From Geodermatophilus nigrescens (GTDB lineage Bacteria > Actinomycetota > Actinomycetes > Mycobacteriales > Geodermatophilaceae), in assembly GCF_900129495.1 (NCBI RefSeq), contig NZ_FQVX01000008.1, positions 1 to 41,120 of the forward strand: a stretch of 41,120 bases of DNA. Reading direction: 5' to 3'. Positions within the stretch are counted from its first letter, which is position 1; each line of letters opens with the position of its first letter. The notes beneath the pieces are model-generated. The model searched no databases. It had not been told where the DNA came from and saw nothing but the letters and a program-made list of their open reading frames with translations. Positions 1 through 10,503 of the stretch are shown one piece after another. A program made the translations under genes and the position numbers.

Positions 1-667
1 CGTCCATGGCGTTGCCGTAGTTGGCGTCGGTGATCGGCTCGCGCTCGACCCGGACCTCCTCGTGGGAGACCGGCACGGTCTGCGTCACGTTCTCGGTCAC
101 GACGTACTTGCGCAGCCGCGCCCGACCGGCCTCGACCCGCTGGGTGCCCACGTTGAGGTGCTCCTCGGAGCGGGTCATCGCGTTGTCGGTGGTCGGGCCG
201 GAGGTGTCGTGGCCGACCGCGCCGCGGACGTCGTCGTAGGTGCCGTCGCCGTCGCGGTCCCGACCGGTGGTCCCGGTGGTCTGCGTGGTCGTGCCGGTCG
301 CCATCGCCTGGCCGGTGGTACCGGTCGTCATGCCCTGTCCGGTCGTGGTGCCGGAGGTGCCCAGGCCGTAGTAGCGGTAGAGCTCCTGCTCCTCCTGCGG
401 CGACAGGTGCCCGCCCGAGACGTCGACGTGCGGCGCGTTCTTGACGCGGCTCTTGTCGTAGGGCAGGCGCAGCTCGCCGCCGGAGACGGAGGCGTCGGCC
501 AGGGGCACGAAGGCCTCCTTGGTGCCGAACAGGCCGGTGCGGATGGTCGCCCACTCGGGGCGGCCGGTCTCGTCGTCGAGGTAGACCTCGCCGACGGTGC
601 CGTGCTTGCCGTCGGGGCCCATGGCGGTGCTGCCGATGACGTCGCTGATCTGCTGGTCGGAGATCAC
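1..667 (-). CDS. PRC-barrel and DUF2382 domain protein (3' end outside window)
   Basis: The minus strand reads as one open frame from a GTG at 667-665 to the window edge, about 222 codons without a stop. GAGGAG sits 7 nt before the GTG. Residues ~1-90 look like a PRC-barrel (motifs GTVGEVYLDDETGRPEWA and GLFGTKEAFVPL). A low-complexity Thr/Gly-rich linker of TTGQ-type repeats follows at ~105-145. The last visible part (KYVVTENVTQTVPVSHEEVRVERE, shown here only as its key residues VTE, VPV, EEVRVER) is the start of a DUF2382 domain. Such proteins are common in desiccation- and stress-tolerant actinobacteria, with no established biochemical activity. The 3' end cannot be seen. Confidence 0.85.
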   Translation of the reverse strand, partial: MISDQQISDVIGSTAMGPDGKHGTVGEVYLDDETGRPEWATIRTGLFGTKEAFVPLADASVSGGELRLPYDKSRVKNAPHVDVSGGHLSPQEEQELYRYYGLGTSGTTTGQGMTTGTTGQAMATGTTTQTTGTTGRDRDGDGTYDDVRGAVGHDTSGPTTDNAMTRSEEHLNVGTQRVEAGRARLRKYVVTENVTQTVPVSHEEVRVEREPITDANYGNAMD

Positions 668-749
668 GTGTGCTCCTCGCGGAAGGGGTTCGGGGACGGC
701 CCGCTCCCGCTCTCGGCGGTGCACCGGGGGTCAGCGGGCCGACTTGGGG

Positions 750-775
750 ATGCCCCGCCGCTTTACGACGTAAAC
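750..775 (-). promoter_or_regulatory. Candidate stress-sigma (SigB/SigF-type) promoter
   Basis: On the minus strand GTTT (775-772) is followed after 16 nt by GGGCAT (755-750). This resembles the actinobacterial SigB/SigF pattern GTTT-N14-16-GGGTAT. It would leave a 5' UTR of roughly 70 nt before the PRC/DUF2382 start at 667. The element overlaps the tetR stop codon and contains the perfect AT-rich inverted repeat TTTACG-A-CGTAAA at 762-774, which could instead be an operator. Assignment is by consensus only. Confidence 0.35.
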
Positions 776-1569
776 CCGTTCTCGTCGCCGGGGACCCGGC
801 CCAGCCGCCGCACGCCCTCCAGCCGTTCCAGGAGGTTCTCCAGCGCCTCCTCGAACTCCGCCGCCGACTCGTCGCGCGACAGCAGGTCCTCGAGCTCCAC
901 CACCAGCGGGTACTGCGAGAGGTCGGTGCCGGTGCCGGGCACGCCCTCCGACTCGTCCTCCGCGTTGATCGGTACCCCCTTCTGCGACACCTCCAACAAC
1001 AGGTGTCCGAGGAGAAAGCTCGAGTACGCGCGGTAGGCGGCGACGGCGGCCTCGGCGGAGAAGCCGCTGGCCGTCATGGCGGTCAGGAAGGACTCCACCC
1101 AGCGCAGGCTGCGCAGCGGCGGGCGGACCCAGGGCGCGGCCGGCGGGCGGGTGGCCACCAGCGGGAAGACCTCCGGGTGGGCCAGCGCGATGCGCCGCAC
1201 CCCGTGCGCCAGCCGCTGCAGGTAGTCCTGCCAGCCGCCGGCGGCCTCCATGTGCACGTCGGGGTCGCCGTAGAGCTCGTCGATGACGGTCTCCACGACG
1301 CCGTCGAGCAGCTGCTCGCGCCCGGGCACGTAGCGGTAGAGCGCCATCGCCTCGACGCCGAGCTCGGCGCCCAGCCGGCGCATGGTCAGGGCGGCCAGCC
1401 CGTGCCGGTCGATGAAGGCGATCGCCGCGCCGAGGATGCGCCGCCGGTCCAGCGGCGCCCGCACGCCGGTGGGGGGTCCGGCGGGGACCACCGTCGCCGC
1501 GCCCGCCCGCCCCTCGGGGGAGTCGGGGTCGGGACGACGCATCGGGATCGTGTCGTCGGTGCCGTCCAC
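763..1569 (-). CDS. TetR/AcrR family transcriptional regulator
   Basis: 268 residues. The N-terminal helix-turn-helix is at about 45-90 (RRRILGAAIAFIDRHGLAAL, then MRRLGAELGVEAMALYRYV), a standard TetR HTH. The remainder is helical and fits a TetR C-terminal ligand-binding domain of the TetR_C (PF02909) kind. I chose the GTG at 1569 because AGGAGG lies 5 nt before it; the ATG at 1542 has no such site. The gene is divergent from narB, so its promoter shares the 146-bp gap with the nitrate element. Its target is unknown; the palindrome at its own stop codon is one possible operator. No ligand can be inferred. Confidence 0.85.
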   Translation of the reverse strand: MDGTDDTIPMRRPDPDSPEGRAGAATVVPAGPPTGVRAPLDRRRILGAAIAFIDRHGLAALTMRRLGAELGVEAMALYRYVPGREQLLDGVVETVIDELYGDPDVHMEAAGGWQDYLQRLAHGVRRIALAHPEVFPLVATRPPAAPWVRPPLRSLRWVESFLTAMTASGFSAEAAVAAYRAYSSFLLGHLLLEVSQKGVPINAEDESEGVPGTGTDLSQYPLVVELEDLLSRDESAAEFEEALENLLERLEGVRRLGRVPGDENGFTS

Positions 1570-1641
1570 GGACACCTCCTCGCGTCGCCGGCACCCCGAT
1601 CCTCCCCTCCGTCCCGGGCCGCACGGCGACCGGGGACCACC

Positions 1642-1707
1642 GGTGAGGTCTCCGGAACGAACGGTTGACGTCGCTGCCGCCCCGGGGAAACCGCCGCCCG
1701 CGACGCT
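1642..1707 (+). promoter_or_regulatory. GlnR-like / shared nitrate regulatory element upstream of narB
   Basis: Half-sites lie in 11-bp phase: GTGAG (1643-1647), GGAAC (1654-1658), TTGAC (1665-1669) and GAAAC (1687-1691). The position at 1676 is degenerate. This resembles the streptomycete GlnR pattern gTnAc-n6-GaAAc repeated at 11 bp. The block 1683-1707 (CGGGGAAACCGC.GCCCGCG..) matches 24 of 25 bases of the block upstream of narK at 12072-12096. The GTGAG, GGAAC and GAAAC sites keep identical spacing in both copies. GAAAC is 28 nt before the narB GTG and 29 nt before the narK ATG. Binding by GlnR and/or the NnaR-like protein is inference. Confidence 0.6.
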
Positions 1708-1714
1708 CCTGGGC

Positions 1715-4314
1715 GTGTCCGCAGGCCCCGTCCCGAGCGCCGTCCCGGCCGGCCCGCGCACGCGGACGACCGAGACGCACTGCCCGTACTGCTCACTGCA
1801 GTGCGGGATGGCGGTGACCGCCGGGGACCGGCCCGCGACCCTCGTGCCCCTGGACTTCCCGACCAACCGCGGCGGGCTGTGCGCCAAGGGCTGGTCGGCG
1901 CCGGAGCTGCTCGACCACCCCGAGCGGCTCACCCGCCCGCTGGTGCGCGCGGTGCCCGGCGACCGCACCAGCCCGCTGGTCGAGTCGACCTGGGACGAGG
2001 CGCTGGACCGGGTGGTCGCCGCGGTCCGGCGCACCCAGGCCGAGCACGGCCGCGACGCCGTGGGCTGCTTCGGCGGCGGGTCGCTGACCAACGAGCAGGC
2101 CTACCAGTTCGGCAAGTTCGCCCGGGTCGCACTGCGCACCAGCGCCATCGACTACAACGGCCGCTTCTGCATGTCCTCGGCCGCCGGCGCGGCCGTGCGC
2201 GGGCTCGGCCTCGACCGCGGGCTGCCGTTCCCGCTGTCCGACCTCGCCGGGGCCGACGTGGTCGTGCTGGTGGGCAGCAACCCGGCCGACACCATGCCGC
2301 CGGCGATGCAGCACCTCGACGCCGGCCGGGCGCGGGGCGCGCTGCACGTCGTCGTCGACCCCCGCCGGACGGCGACCGCGCGCGCCGCCGGCCTGCACCT
2401 GCAGCCGCTGCCGGGCACCGACCTCGCGCTGGCCAACGGGCTGCTGCACCTGGCGGTCGCCGAGGGGCTGGTCGACGAGGCGTACGTGGCGGCGCGCACC
2501 ACCGGCTTCGAGGCCGTGCGCGACGCGGTGGCGTCCTACTGGCCCGACCGGGTCGAGCGGATCACCGGCGTGCCCGTCGCGCAGCTGCGCCGCACCGTCA
2601 CCGCCCTCGCCCGCGCGGGGAACGCCGTCGTGCTCACCGCCCGCGGCGCCGAGCAGCACCGCTCGGGCACCGACACCGCGACGGCGTGGCTGAACCTGGC
2701 GCTGGCCCTCGGCCTGCCCGGCCGGCCCGGCAGCGGCTGGGGCACCCTGACCGGCCAGGGCAACGGGCAGGGCGGCCGCGAGCACGGGCAGAAGGCCGAC
2801 CAGCTGCCCGGCTACCGCAGGCTCGCCGACCCGGCCGACCGCGCCCACGTCGCCGCCGTCTGGGGCGTCGACCCCGCCGACCTGCCGCTGCCGGGCCGCA
2901 GCGCCTTCGAGCTGCTCGACGCGCTCGGCACCGACGGCGGCGTCCGCGCGCTGCTGGTGCTCGCCTCCAACGTGGCCGTCTCCGCACCCGACGCCCGCCG
3001 TGTCATGAGCCGCCTCGGCGACCTCGACTTCCTCGCCGTCAGCGACTTCTTCCTGTCCGAGACCGCGGAGCTCGCCGACGTCGTCCTGCCCAGCGCCATG
3101 TGGGCGGAGGAGTCGGGGACGATGACCAACCTCGAGGGCCGGGTCATCCGCCGGCGGCGGGCGCTCGACCCGCCCGACGGCGTCCGCGACGACCTGGCCC
3201 TGCTCGCGGAGCTGGCGCGCCGGCTCGGCGCCCGAGGCTTCTCCGCCGACCCGGAGACCGTCTTCGCCGAGCTCGGCCGGGCCAGCGCCGGGGGAGCGGC
3301 CGACTACTCCGGCATCACCTACGACCGCATCGACGCCGGGCAGGGCGTGTTCTGGCCGTGTCCCGCCACCCCGGACGACGGGCCGGCGCACCCCGGCACC
3401 CCGCGGCTGTTCACCGAGCGCTTCGCCACCCCCGACGGCCGCGCGCGGTTCGTGCCGGTGCACCACGTCGAGGCGAACGAGCGGCCCGACGACGAGTACC
3501 CGTACGTGCTCACCACCGGCCGGGTGCTCGCCCACTACCAGTCGGGCACCCAGACGCGGCGCACCCGCAGCCTGCAGCTGGTGGCGCCGATGCCGCGCGC
3601 GGAGCTGCACCCCGACCTCGCCCGCCGCCTCGGCATCGCGCACGACGACGTCGTGGAGCTGGCCACCCGCCGCGGCCGGGCCCGCTTCGCCGCCGCCGTC
3701 ACCGACACGATCCGCCCCGACACGGTCTTCGCGCCCTTCCACTGGGGCGGCGGGTCCAGCGCCAACGCGCTCACCGACCCCGCGCTCGACCCCGTCAGCC
3801 GGATGCCCGCGTTCAAGGTCTGCGCGGTCGCCGTCACCCGGGTCGGCGGCCCCGCCGAGCGCCTCCCGGCGCCGGACGACGCCGGCCAGCCCGCGCCCCG
3901 CCCGCACGTCCGACCCACCCCGCCCGCCCCGCGGTCCCCGTCCCGCAGCCCGAGGAGGAGCCAACCCGTGAGAAGCAGCCCCCGATTCCTGCAGGGCGTG
4001 TTCCCGCTGACCGGGGAGGGCCTGGCCAAGCCGGGCCCGGTCGACCCCGCGCTGCGCTACCAGGTGCCCGCCGGCGCCACCGCCCAGGCGCTGTACTTCC
4101 GCGGCGGCAACTCCACCCCCGAGCTGGTCTACGTGCTGCTCGTGCGCGACGGCGAGCCGGTGCGCTGGTTCCCGATCGGCGCCAAGGGCGACGTGCACGT
4201 GCCGCTGCGGGTGGTCGAGGACCTGCCCGGCGGCACCGTCGTCGAGCTGCACGCCGCCGCCCCCGAGGGCGTCACCGGCGAGCTCGTCGTCGACCTGGGC
4301 CTGGTGGAGGTCTG

Positions 4315-4315
<1 letters not shown>
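1715..4315 (+). CDS. narB: Assimilatory nitrate reductase, molybdopterin oxidoreductase, with C-terminal extension
   Basis: 866 residues; reduces nitrate to nitrite in the cytoplasm using Mo-bis-MGD and one [4Fe-4S] cluster. Cluster cysteines are C23-x2-C26-x3-C30-x25-C56. The molybdopterin oxidoreductase core follows, with MSSAAGAAVRGLGLDRG, then GQGNGQGGREHGQKADQLPG and WAEESGTMTNLEGR typical of NarB/NasA. The molydopterin-binding C-terminal domain ends with FHWGG.. and DPVSRMPAFKVCAV near residue 708. No Tat signal is seen. After a Pro/Arg-rich stretch (~720-752) the same frame continues, without a stop, into a ~115-residue beta-rich domain (LYFRGGNSTPELVYVLL, then WFPIGAKGDVHVPLRVVEDL). 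I do not recognise that domain. The GTG at 1715 fits the family N-terminus but lacks a clear Shine-Dalgarno site. The gene overlaps nirB by one base. Confidence 0.9.
3952..3970 (+). other. Internal ribosome binding site and possible second start inside narB
   Basis: GAGGAGGAG (3952-3960) lies 7 nt before a GTG at 3968 that is in the narB frame. Initiation here would give a free ~115-residue protein ending at 4315. The sequence also contains GTGA, the stop/start overlap typical of this genome, but its TGA (3969-3971) is in another frame. So the narB-like part either is fused to the small domain, or a frameshift has removed an original boundary. Confidence 0.45.
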
Positions 4316-6842
<2,527 letters not shown>

Positions 6843-6846
<4 letters not shown>

Positions 6847-7250
6847 GCGCGCCGCACCTGGAGGCCGCCGCGCCCACCACGCCCGGCACCGCGCTCGGGT
6901 CGCCGGCCACCGACGTCGCCGTCCCCGGGACCGCCCCGGCGCCGGCCGCCCGGGCGCACGTCGTCGGCCGGGCGGAGGACGTGCCGGCGGGGGAGGGGCG
7001 GGCGTTCGTCGCCGGCGGCGTGCAGGTCGCCGTCTTCCGGCTGCGTGACGGCTCGCTGCACGCCACCCAGGCCGCCTGCCCGCACGCCGGCGGGCCCCTG
7101 GCCGACGGGCAGACCGACCCCGACGTGCTCGTCTGCCCGCTGCACCTCTACGGGTTCCGCTGGAGCGACGGCACCTCGACGGGCGGCGTCGGCCGGCTGA
7201 CGCTGTACCCGGTGCGCGAGACCGACGGCCTGCTCGTCGTGGAGGTCTGA
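6843..7250 (+). CDS. nirD: Nitrite reductase small subunit, Rieske-type
   Basis: 135 residues, starting at a GTG that overlaps the nirB stop (GTGA). An Ala/Pro-rich N-terminal stretch of ~40 residues precedes a Rieske fold. Both ligand pairs are present: C79-P-H81 and C98-P-L-H101, separated by 16 residues. Many NirD proteins, such as that of E. coli, have lost these ligands, so this one may hold a real [2Fe-2S] centre. It is the partner of NirB in reducing nitrite. It is the last gene of the operon, followed at once by a terminator hairpin. Confidence 0.93.
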
Positions 7251-7256
7251 GCGACG

Positions 7257-7305
7257 TGTGCACGCAGCGCGGTCCGGGGGAGCCCGGGACCGCGCCGCGT
7301 GCACA
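7257..7305. terminator. Bidirectional terminator hairpin between nirD and DUF2000 gene
   Basis: 19-nt arms at 7257-7275 and 7287-7305 match with one mismatch around an 11-nt loop. There is no T-tract on either side, which is usual in such GC-rich genomes. It lies exactly between two convergent genes. Confidence 0.8.
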
Positions 7306-7324
7306 GGACGACGGGGGACCGTCC

Positions 7325-7825
7325 TCAGCCGTGCATGCGCGCGCCCTTGGTGACCTTGTCGACGGCGTTCTTCGGCCCGTGCAGCGCCAGGCCGACCAGG
7401 TCGAGCTCGGCGCCGGCGACGGCGCGCACCGCGGCCCGGTTCTCCGCGTCGCCGCCGGTGGCGAACAGGTCGGCGGTGAACAGCGACGTCGGCAGCCCGC
7501 GCTCCAGCGCCCGGGTGCGCACGCGCGCCAGCACCTCGCCCGACGCGGTGAGCACCAGCACCGGCTGGCGGAACATGGCCAGGTAGGCGGTGCCGTCGGC
7601 GTCCTCGTACGGGCGGCCGATGAGCTCGGGCACCGCGGCGGCCACCGCGCTGGACAGGAACGCGGTCACGTTCAACTCCTGCCACGGCAGCAGCCCCTCC
7701 CGCAGCACCACGGCGATCTTGGTCGGCCACGGCGGGCCGACGTCCACGGTCTCCTCGACGGCGGCGCTCTCCTCGACGGCGGCGCTCTCCTCGACGGCGG
7801 TGTCCTCGACGGTGCTGGTCTCCAT
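7325..7825 (-). CDS. DUF2000 family protein
   Basis: 166 residues. After an acidic N-terminus the frame matches the DUF2000 pattern: KIAVVLREGLLPWQELNVTA, LPTSLFTADLFATGGDAENR and ELDLVGLALHGPKNAVDKV near the end. The fold is related to peptidyl-tRNA hydrolase II, but the role is unknown. The N-terminus (residues ~8-26) is a tandem AVEESA repeat coded by an 18-bp repeat at 7751-7804, so the true start could lie downstream of the ATG at 7825. The gene is divergent from the AraC regulator, an arrangement suggesting that the regulator controls it. Confidence 0.82.
   Translation of the reverse strand: METSTVEDTAVEESAAVEESAAVEETVDVGPPWPTKIAVVLREGLLPWQELNVTAFLSSAVAAAVPELIGRPYEDADGTAYLAMFRQPVLVLTASGEVLARVRTRALERGLPTSLFTADLFATGGDAENRAAVRAVAGAELDLVGLALHGPKNAVDKVTKGARMHG
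7751..7804. repeat. 18-bp tandem repeat, three copies, in DUF2000 N-terminus
   Basis: Units begin at 7751, 7769 and 7787. The first two are identical and the third differs in its last bases; a partial fourth follows. In the minus frame they code for AVEESA repeats. Confidence 0.8.
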
Positions 7826-7863
7826 GCCCCCCAGCGTCGGGCCGGCGGGTGGCCCGGTTCTTG

Positions 7864-7869
7864 TACGTT
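7864..7869 (+). promoter_or_regulatory. -10 box of a probable leaderless promoter for the AraC gene
   Basis: TACGTT fits the actinobacterial TAnnnT -10 consensus and ends 6 nt before the GTG at 7876. Transcription would start at or next to that codon. No Shine-Dalgarno site is present, in agreement with a leaderless mRNA. Confidence 0.4.
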
Positions 7870-7875
7870 CCTGAC

Positions 7876-8664
7876 GTGGCAGCCGACGTCGTCGCCTGGC
7901 GGCCGGCGGTCCCCGGGCTCACCGAGGTGTTCCACGCCCGGTTCACCGACCACGTCTACCCGGCGCACACCCACGACGCCTGGACGCTGCTGCTCGTCGA
8001 CGACGGCGCCGTCCGCTACGACCTCGACCGCCACCCGCACGGCGCCTCGGCGGCCGCCGTCACGCTGCTGCCGCCCGGCGTCCCGCACGACGGCCGCTCG
8101 CAGTTCCCCGGCGGCTTCCGCAAGCGGGTGCTGTACCTGGAGCCGGCGACGCTCGGCGAGGAGCGCGTCGGCCGCGCCGTCGACCGGCCGGCGTTCGCCG
8201 ACCCCGTGCTGCGCGACCGGGTGTCCCGGCTGCACGCCGCCCTCACGCCGGCGACCGAGGACCTCGAGGCGGCCAGCCGGCTGGCGTTCGTCGTCGAGCG
8301 GCTGGGCCGGCACCTCGACCGCGCCGTGACCCCGCCCGACCCGGTCCGCGACGACCGCGTCGCCGACCGGCTGCGCGACCTGCTCGACGCCCGCCTCGTC
8401 GAGGGCCTGCCGCTGGAGGCGGCCGCCGCCGACCTCGGCGTCTCGGCCACCCACCTCGTGCGGGCCTTCACCCGCCGGCACGGCCTCCCGCCGCACCGCT
8501 ACCTGACCGGGCGGCGGGTCGACCGCGCCCGGCGGCTGCTGCTGGCCGGGATGCCGCCGGCCGACGTCGCCCAGGCGGTCGGCTTCCACGACCAGGCGCA
8601 CCTGACCCGGCACTTCCGCCGGATGCTGGCGACGACGCCCGCCGCCTACGCCCGCTCGGCCTGA
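7876..8664 (+). CDS. AraC family transcriptional regulator
   Basis: 262 residues. An N-terminal cupin-like AraC sensing domain spans ~1-150, with H-x-H at YPAHTHDAWTLLLVDDG and LPPGVPHDGR. A C-terminal double helix-turn-helix covers ~165-260 (LEAAAADLGVSATHLVRAF and ADVAQAVGFHDQAHLTRHF). An in-frame GTG at 7849 would add nine residues. I prefer 7876 because a TAnnnT box lies just before it and homologous N-termini begin near VVAWRPAVPG. The gene is divergent from DUF2000 with a gap of only ~50 bp, so one region probably controls both. It ends 4 bp from the convergent lipoprotein gene. Confidence 0.88.
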   Translation: MAADVVAWRPAVPGLTEVFHARFTDHVYPAHTHDAWTLLLVDDGAVRYDLDRHPHGASAAAVTLLPPGVPHDGRSQFPGGFRKRVLYLEPATLGEERVGRAVDRPAFADPVLRDRVSRLHAALTPATEDLEAASRLAFVVERLGRHLDRAVTPPDPVRDDRVADRLRDLLDARLVEGLPLEAAAADLGVSATHLVRAFTRRHGLPPHRYLTGRRVDRARRLLLAGMPPADVAQAVGFHDQAHLTRHFRRMLATTPAAYARSA

Positions 8665-8668
8665 GCGC

Positions 8669-9091
8669 TCAGGGCGCGGCGACCTCGACCGCGGCCTCCA
8701 TCGGCCCGCCGCACGCCGCGCTGCCGCCGACCCGCACCCAGTCGAGGTCGCGCTCCTCCTCGGCCAGCACGGTGCCGTCGGCGGCGAGCACGGTGACGAC
8801 GGCCGAGTCCGGCGTCGTCATGTCGACCGGGACGCCGGCGGTCGAGCCGGTCACCTCCGCCGTGACCTCCGCGCGCGGCACGGGGTCGGCGTCCTGGCGG
8901 ACGACCTGCCCGCACCCGCCCGCGCAGGCCACCCGGACCGACGCCGGCGCGGGCTCGCCCCAGTCGCCGGCGAGCTCCACGCGGAGCCCGTTGGTCCACC
9001 CGATCGCGGGGCAGACCGCGCCGTCCGGGCCGCTGGGCGCCCCCGCGCAGCCGGCCAGCAGGAGGGCGGTGAGCAGCAGCGGCGTCCTCAC
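8669..9091 (-). CDS. Putative secreted lipoprotein
   Basis: 140 residues from a GTG at 9091 that overlaps the upstream stop as GTGA. The signal peptide VRTPLLLTALLLAGC ends in a lipobox (LAGC), so the mature protein should be a membrane-anchored lipoprotein. The mature part has three further cysteines (near GAVCPAIGW, VACAGGCGQVV) and another at ACGG, which could form disulfides. I do not recognise a family. It is the third gene of the sigma-factor operon, so a role in sensing or in the same envelope response is plausible but unproven. Confidence 0.72.
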   Translation of the reverse strand: MRTPLLLTALLLAGCAGAPSGPDGAVCPAIGWTNGLRVELAGDWGEPAPASVRVACAGGCGQVVRQDADPVPRAEVTAEVTGSTAGVPVDMTTPDSAVVTVLAADGTVLAEEERDLDWVRVGGSAACGGPMEAAVEVAAP

Positions 9092-10503
9092 TCGAGCAGC
9101 GCCTCCCCGAGCGGCTCGGCGCGCTCGAGCACCGCGCCCGCCGCGTCGAGGGTCTCGACCGAGGCCAGCCCGTCCGGCGGAGGCCCCACCGCCGCGACGC
9201 CGTCGACCAGCGGCACCTCGCCGAGCACGCCGCCGGCCGTGTCGAGCAGCCGCGCCGACGCCGTCCCGGCCGGGGCCACGACGACCAGGGTCGGCAGCAC
9301 CGGCGAGTCGGCGCTCGCGTCGGTCACGTCGCACACCGCGGCCACCACCCGGTCGCCGTCGCCTGCGGCCCGCAGCTCCGAGCCGCAGGTCCAGCCGGCG
9401 CTGCCGGTGCGGTCGACGGCCACCCCGGCCGTCGTCCCCACGTACACCGCGCCCGACGGCAGGGTGGCGGTGAAGACGGCCAGCCGGGCGGTGCCGACGG
9501 TCGGCGCGGGCACGTCACCGGCCCACAGCACGGAGAAGGCGACGTCGTCCGGGCCCAGCCCGGTGCGCGCGAGCAGGGCGTCCATCTCGGCCCGCAGGAC
9601 CTGGTCGCCCGGCGCCGCCGCCGGCTGCGGACGGGCCCAGGCGACGTCCAGCTCCGGTTGCGTGAACTGGCTCCAGGGCGTGTCCGGCATGGTCGTGATC
9701 ACCTCGGTGCCGTCGCGCTCGACGCGGTAGCGGTAGGCGGCGTCGGAGGGCAGCGGCGAGGGCCCGCGGTCGACCAGCGCGACGCCGTCAGGGGCGTCGA
9801 CGCGGGCCCAGGTGCGGGAGGCGGTGCCGTCGGCGGCGACCTCGGGCCGCTCCGAGACGCTGACCACGTCGCCCGGCTCGGTGACGACCACCACCGCGCC
9901 GGTGACCGGATCGGCCGAGGCCAGCGGCTGGGCGGGGTCGACGACGCGCGGCAGGCCGTGCACCGCCATCTGCTCCGGGGCCGCTCCGGCCGGGCCGGTG
10001 AACCACGCGGCGACGGTTCCGCCGCGCGCGCCGAGGTCGGTCTCCAGCTCCGGGTCGGGCACGAGCGGGGCCGGCTGGTCGCCGTTCGGGGCCGCGACCA
10101 GCGCCCACCGCTGCCCGGCGACCTCCCCGGCGAACACGACGCGCCGGCCGTCCAGGGCGGGCTCGGGCACGCCGGCGGCGTCGCCCGACCACGGCAGCCG
10201 CCGCACCCCCTCGACGAAGGCGGCGTCGCCGGCCAGCGAGCCGCGGGGAGGCCCGTCCAGCACGCCGTCCGGGACGGACCCGGGCGCGGCCACGCCGGTC
10301 GCCGGGGCGGGGTCGTCCCCGCCGCGCACGACCACCGGCACCGCGACCACCACGGCCGCCACCGCGACGGCGACCGCGGCGGTGCCGGTGCGCCGCCGCC
10401 GGTCGCGCCGGTGCCGCGCCACCACCGCGGCGGCGAGGTCCTCCCGCGGCGGGGGAGCGGTGCGCTCGGCGAGCCGGGTCAGCCGGTCGGTCAGGTCGTC
10501 CAT
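9088..10503 (-). CDS. Membrane protein, possible anti-sigma factor
   Basis: 471 residues. A short basic N-terminal part (~40 residues, MDDLTDRLTRLAERTAPPPR) precedes one hydrophobic helix at ~40-58 (TAAVAVAVAAVVVAVPVVV). A large domain of ~410 residues follows, presumably outside the membrane. It contains many short beta-type segments and an Arg-rich stop-transfer region before the helix. The ATG overlaps the sigma-factor stop by 13 bp. The single-helix topology and the position after a SigE-family sigma gene suggest an anti-sigma or sensor role. No zinc-binding anti-sigma motif (HxxxCxxC) is present, so the function is inferred from context only. Confidence 0.7.
   Translation of the reverse strand: MDDLTDRLTRLAERTAPPPREDLAAAVVARHRRDRRRRTGTAAVAVAVAAVVVAVPVVVRGGDDPAPATGVAAPGSVPDGVLDGPPRGSLAGDAAFVEGVRRLPWSGDAAGVPEPALDGRRVVFAGEVAGQRWALVAAPNGDQPAPLVPDPELETDLGARGGTVAAWFTGPAGAAPEQMAVHGLPRVVDPAQPLASADPVTGAVVVVTEPGDVVSVSERPEVAADGTASRTWARVDAPDGVALVDRGPSPLPSDAAYRYRVERDGTEVITTMPDTPWSQFTQPELDVAWARPQPAAAPGDQVLRAEMDALLARTGLGPDDVAFSVLWAGDVPAPTVGTARLAVFTATLPSGAVYVGTTAGVAVDRTGSAGWTCGSELRAAGDGDRVVAAVCDVTDASADSPVLPTLVVVAPAGTASARLLDTAGGVLGEVPLVDGVAAVGPPPDGLASVETLDAAGAVLERAEPLGEALLE

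Noticed and set aside
1642..1715. Paired ANTAR-target hairpins in the narB and narK leaders
   Set aside because: I looked for two adjacent stems with 6-nt loops and found none; the conserved part is at primary-sequence level.
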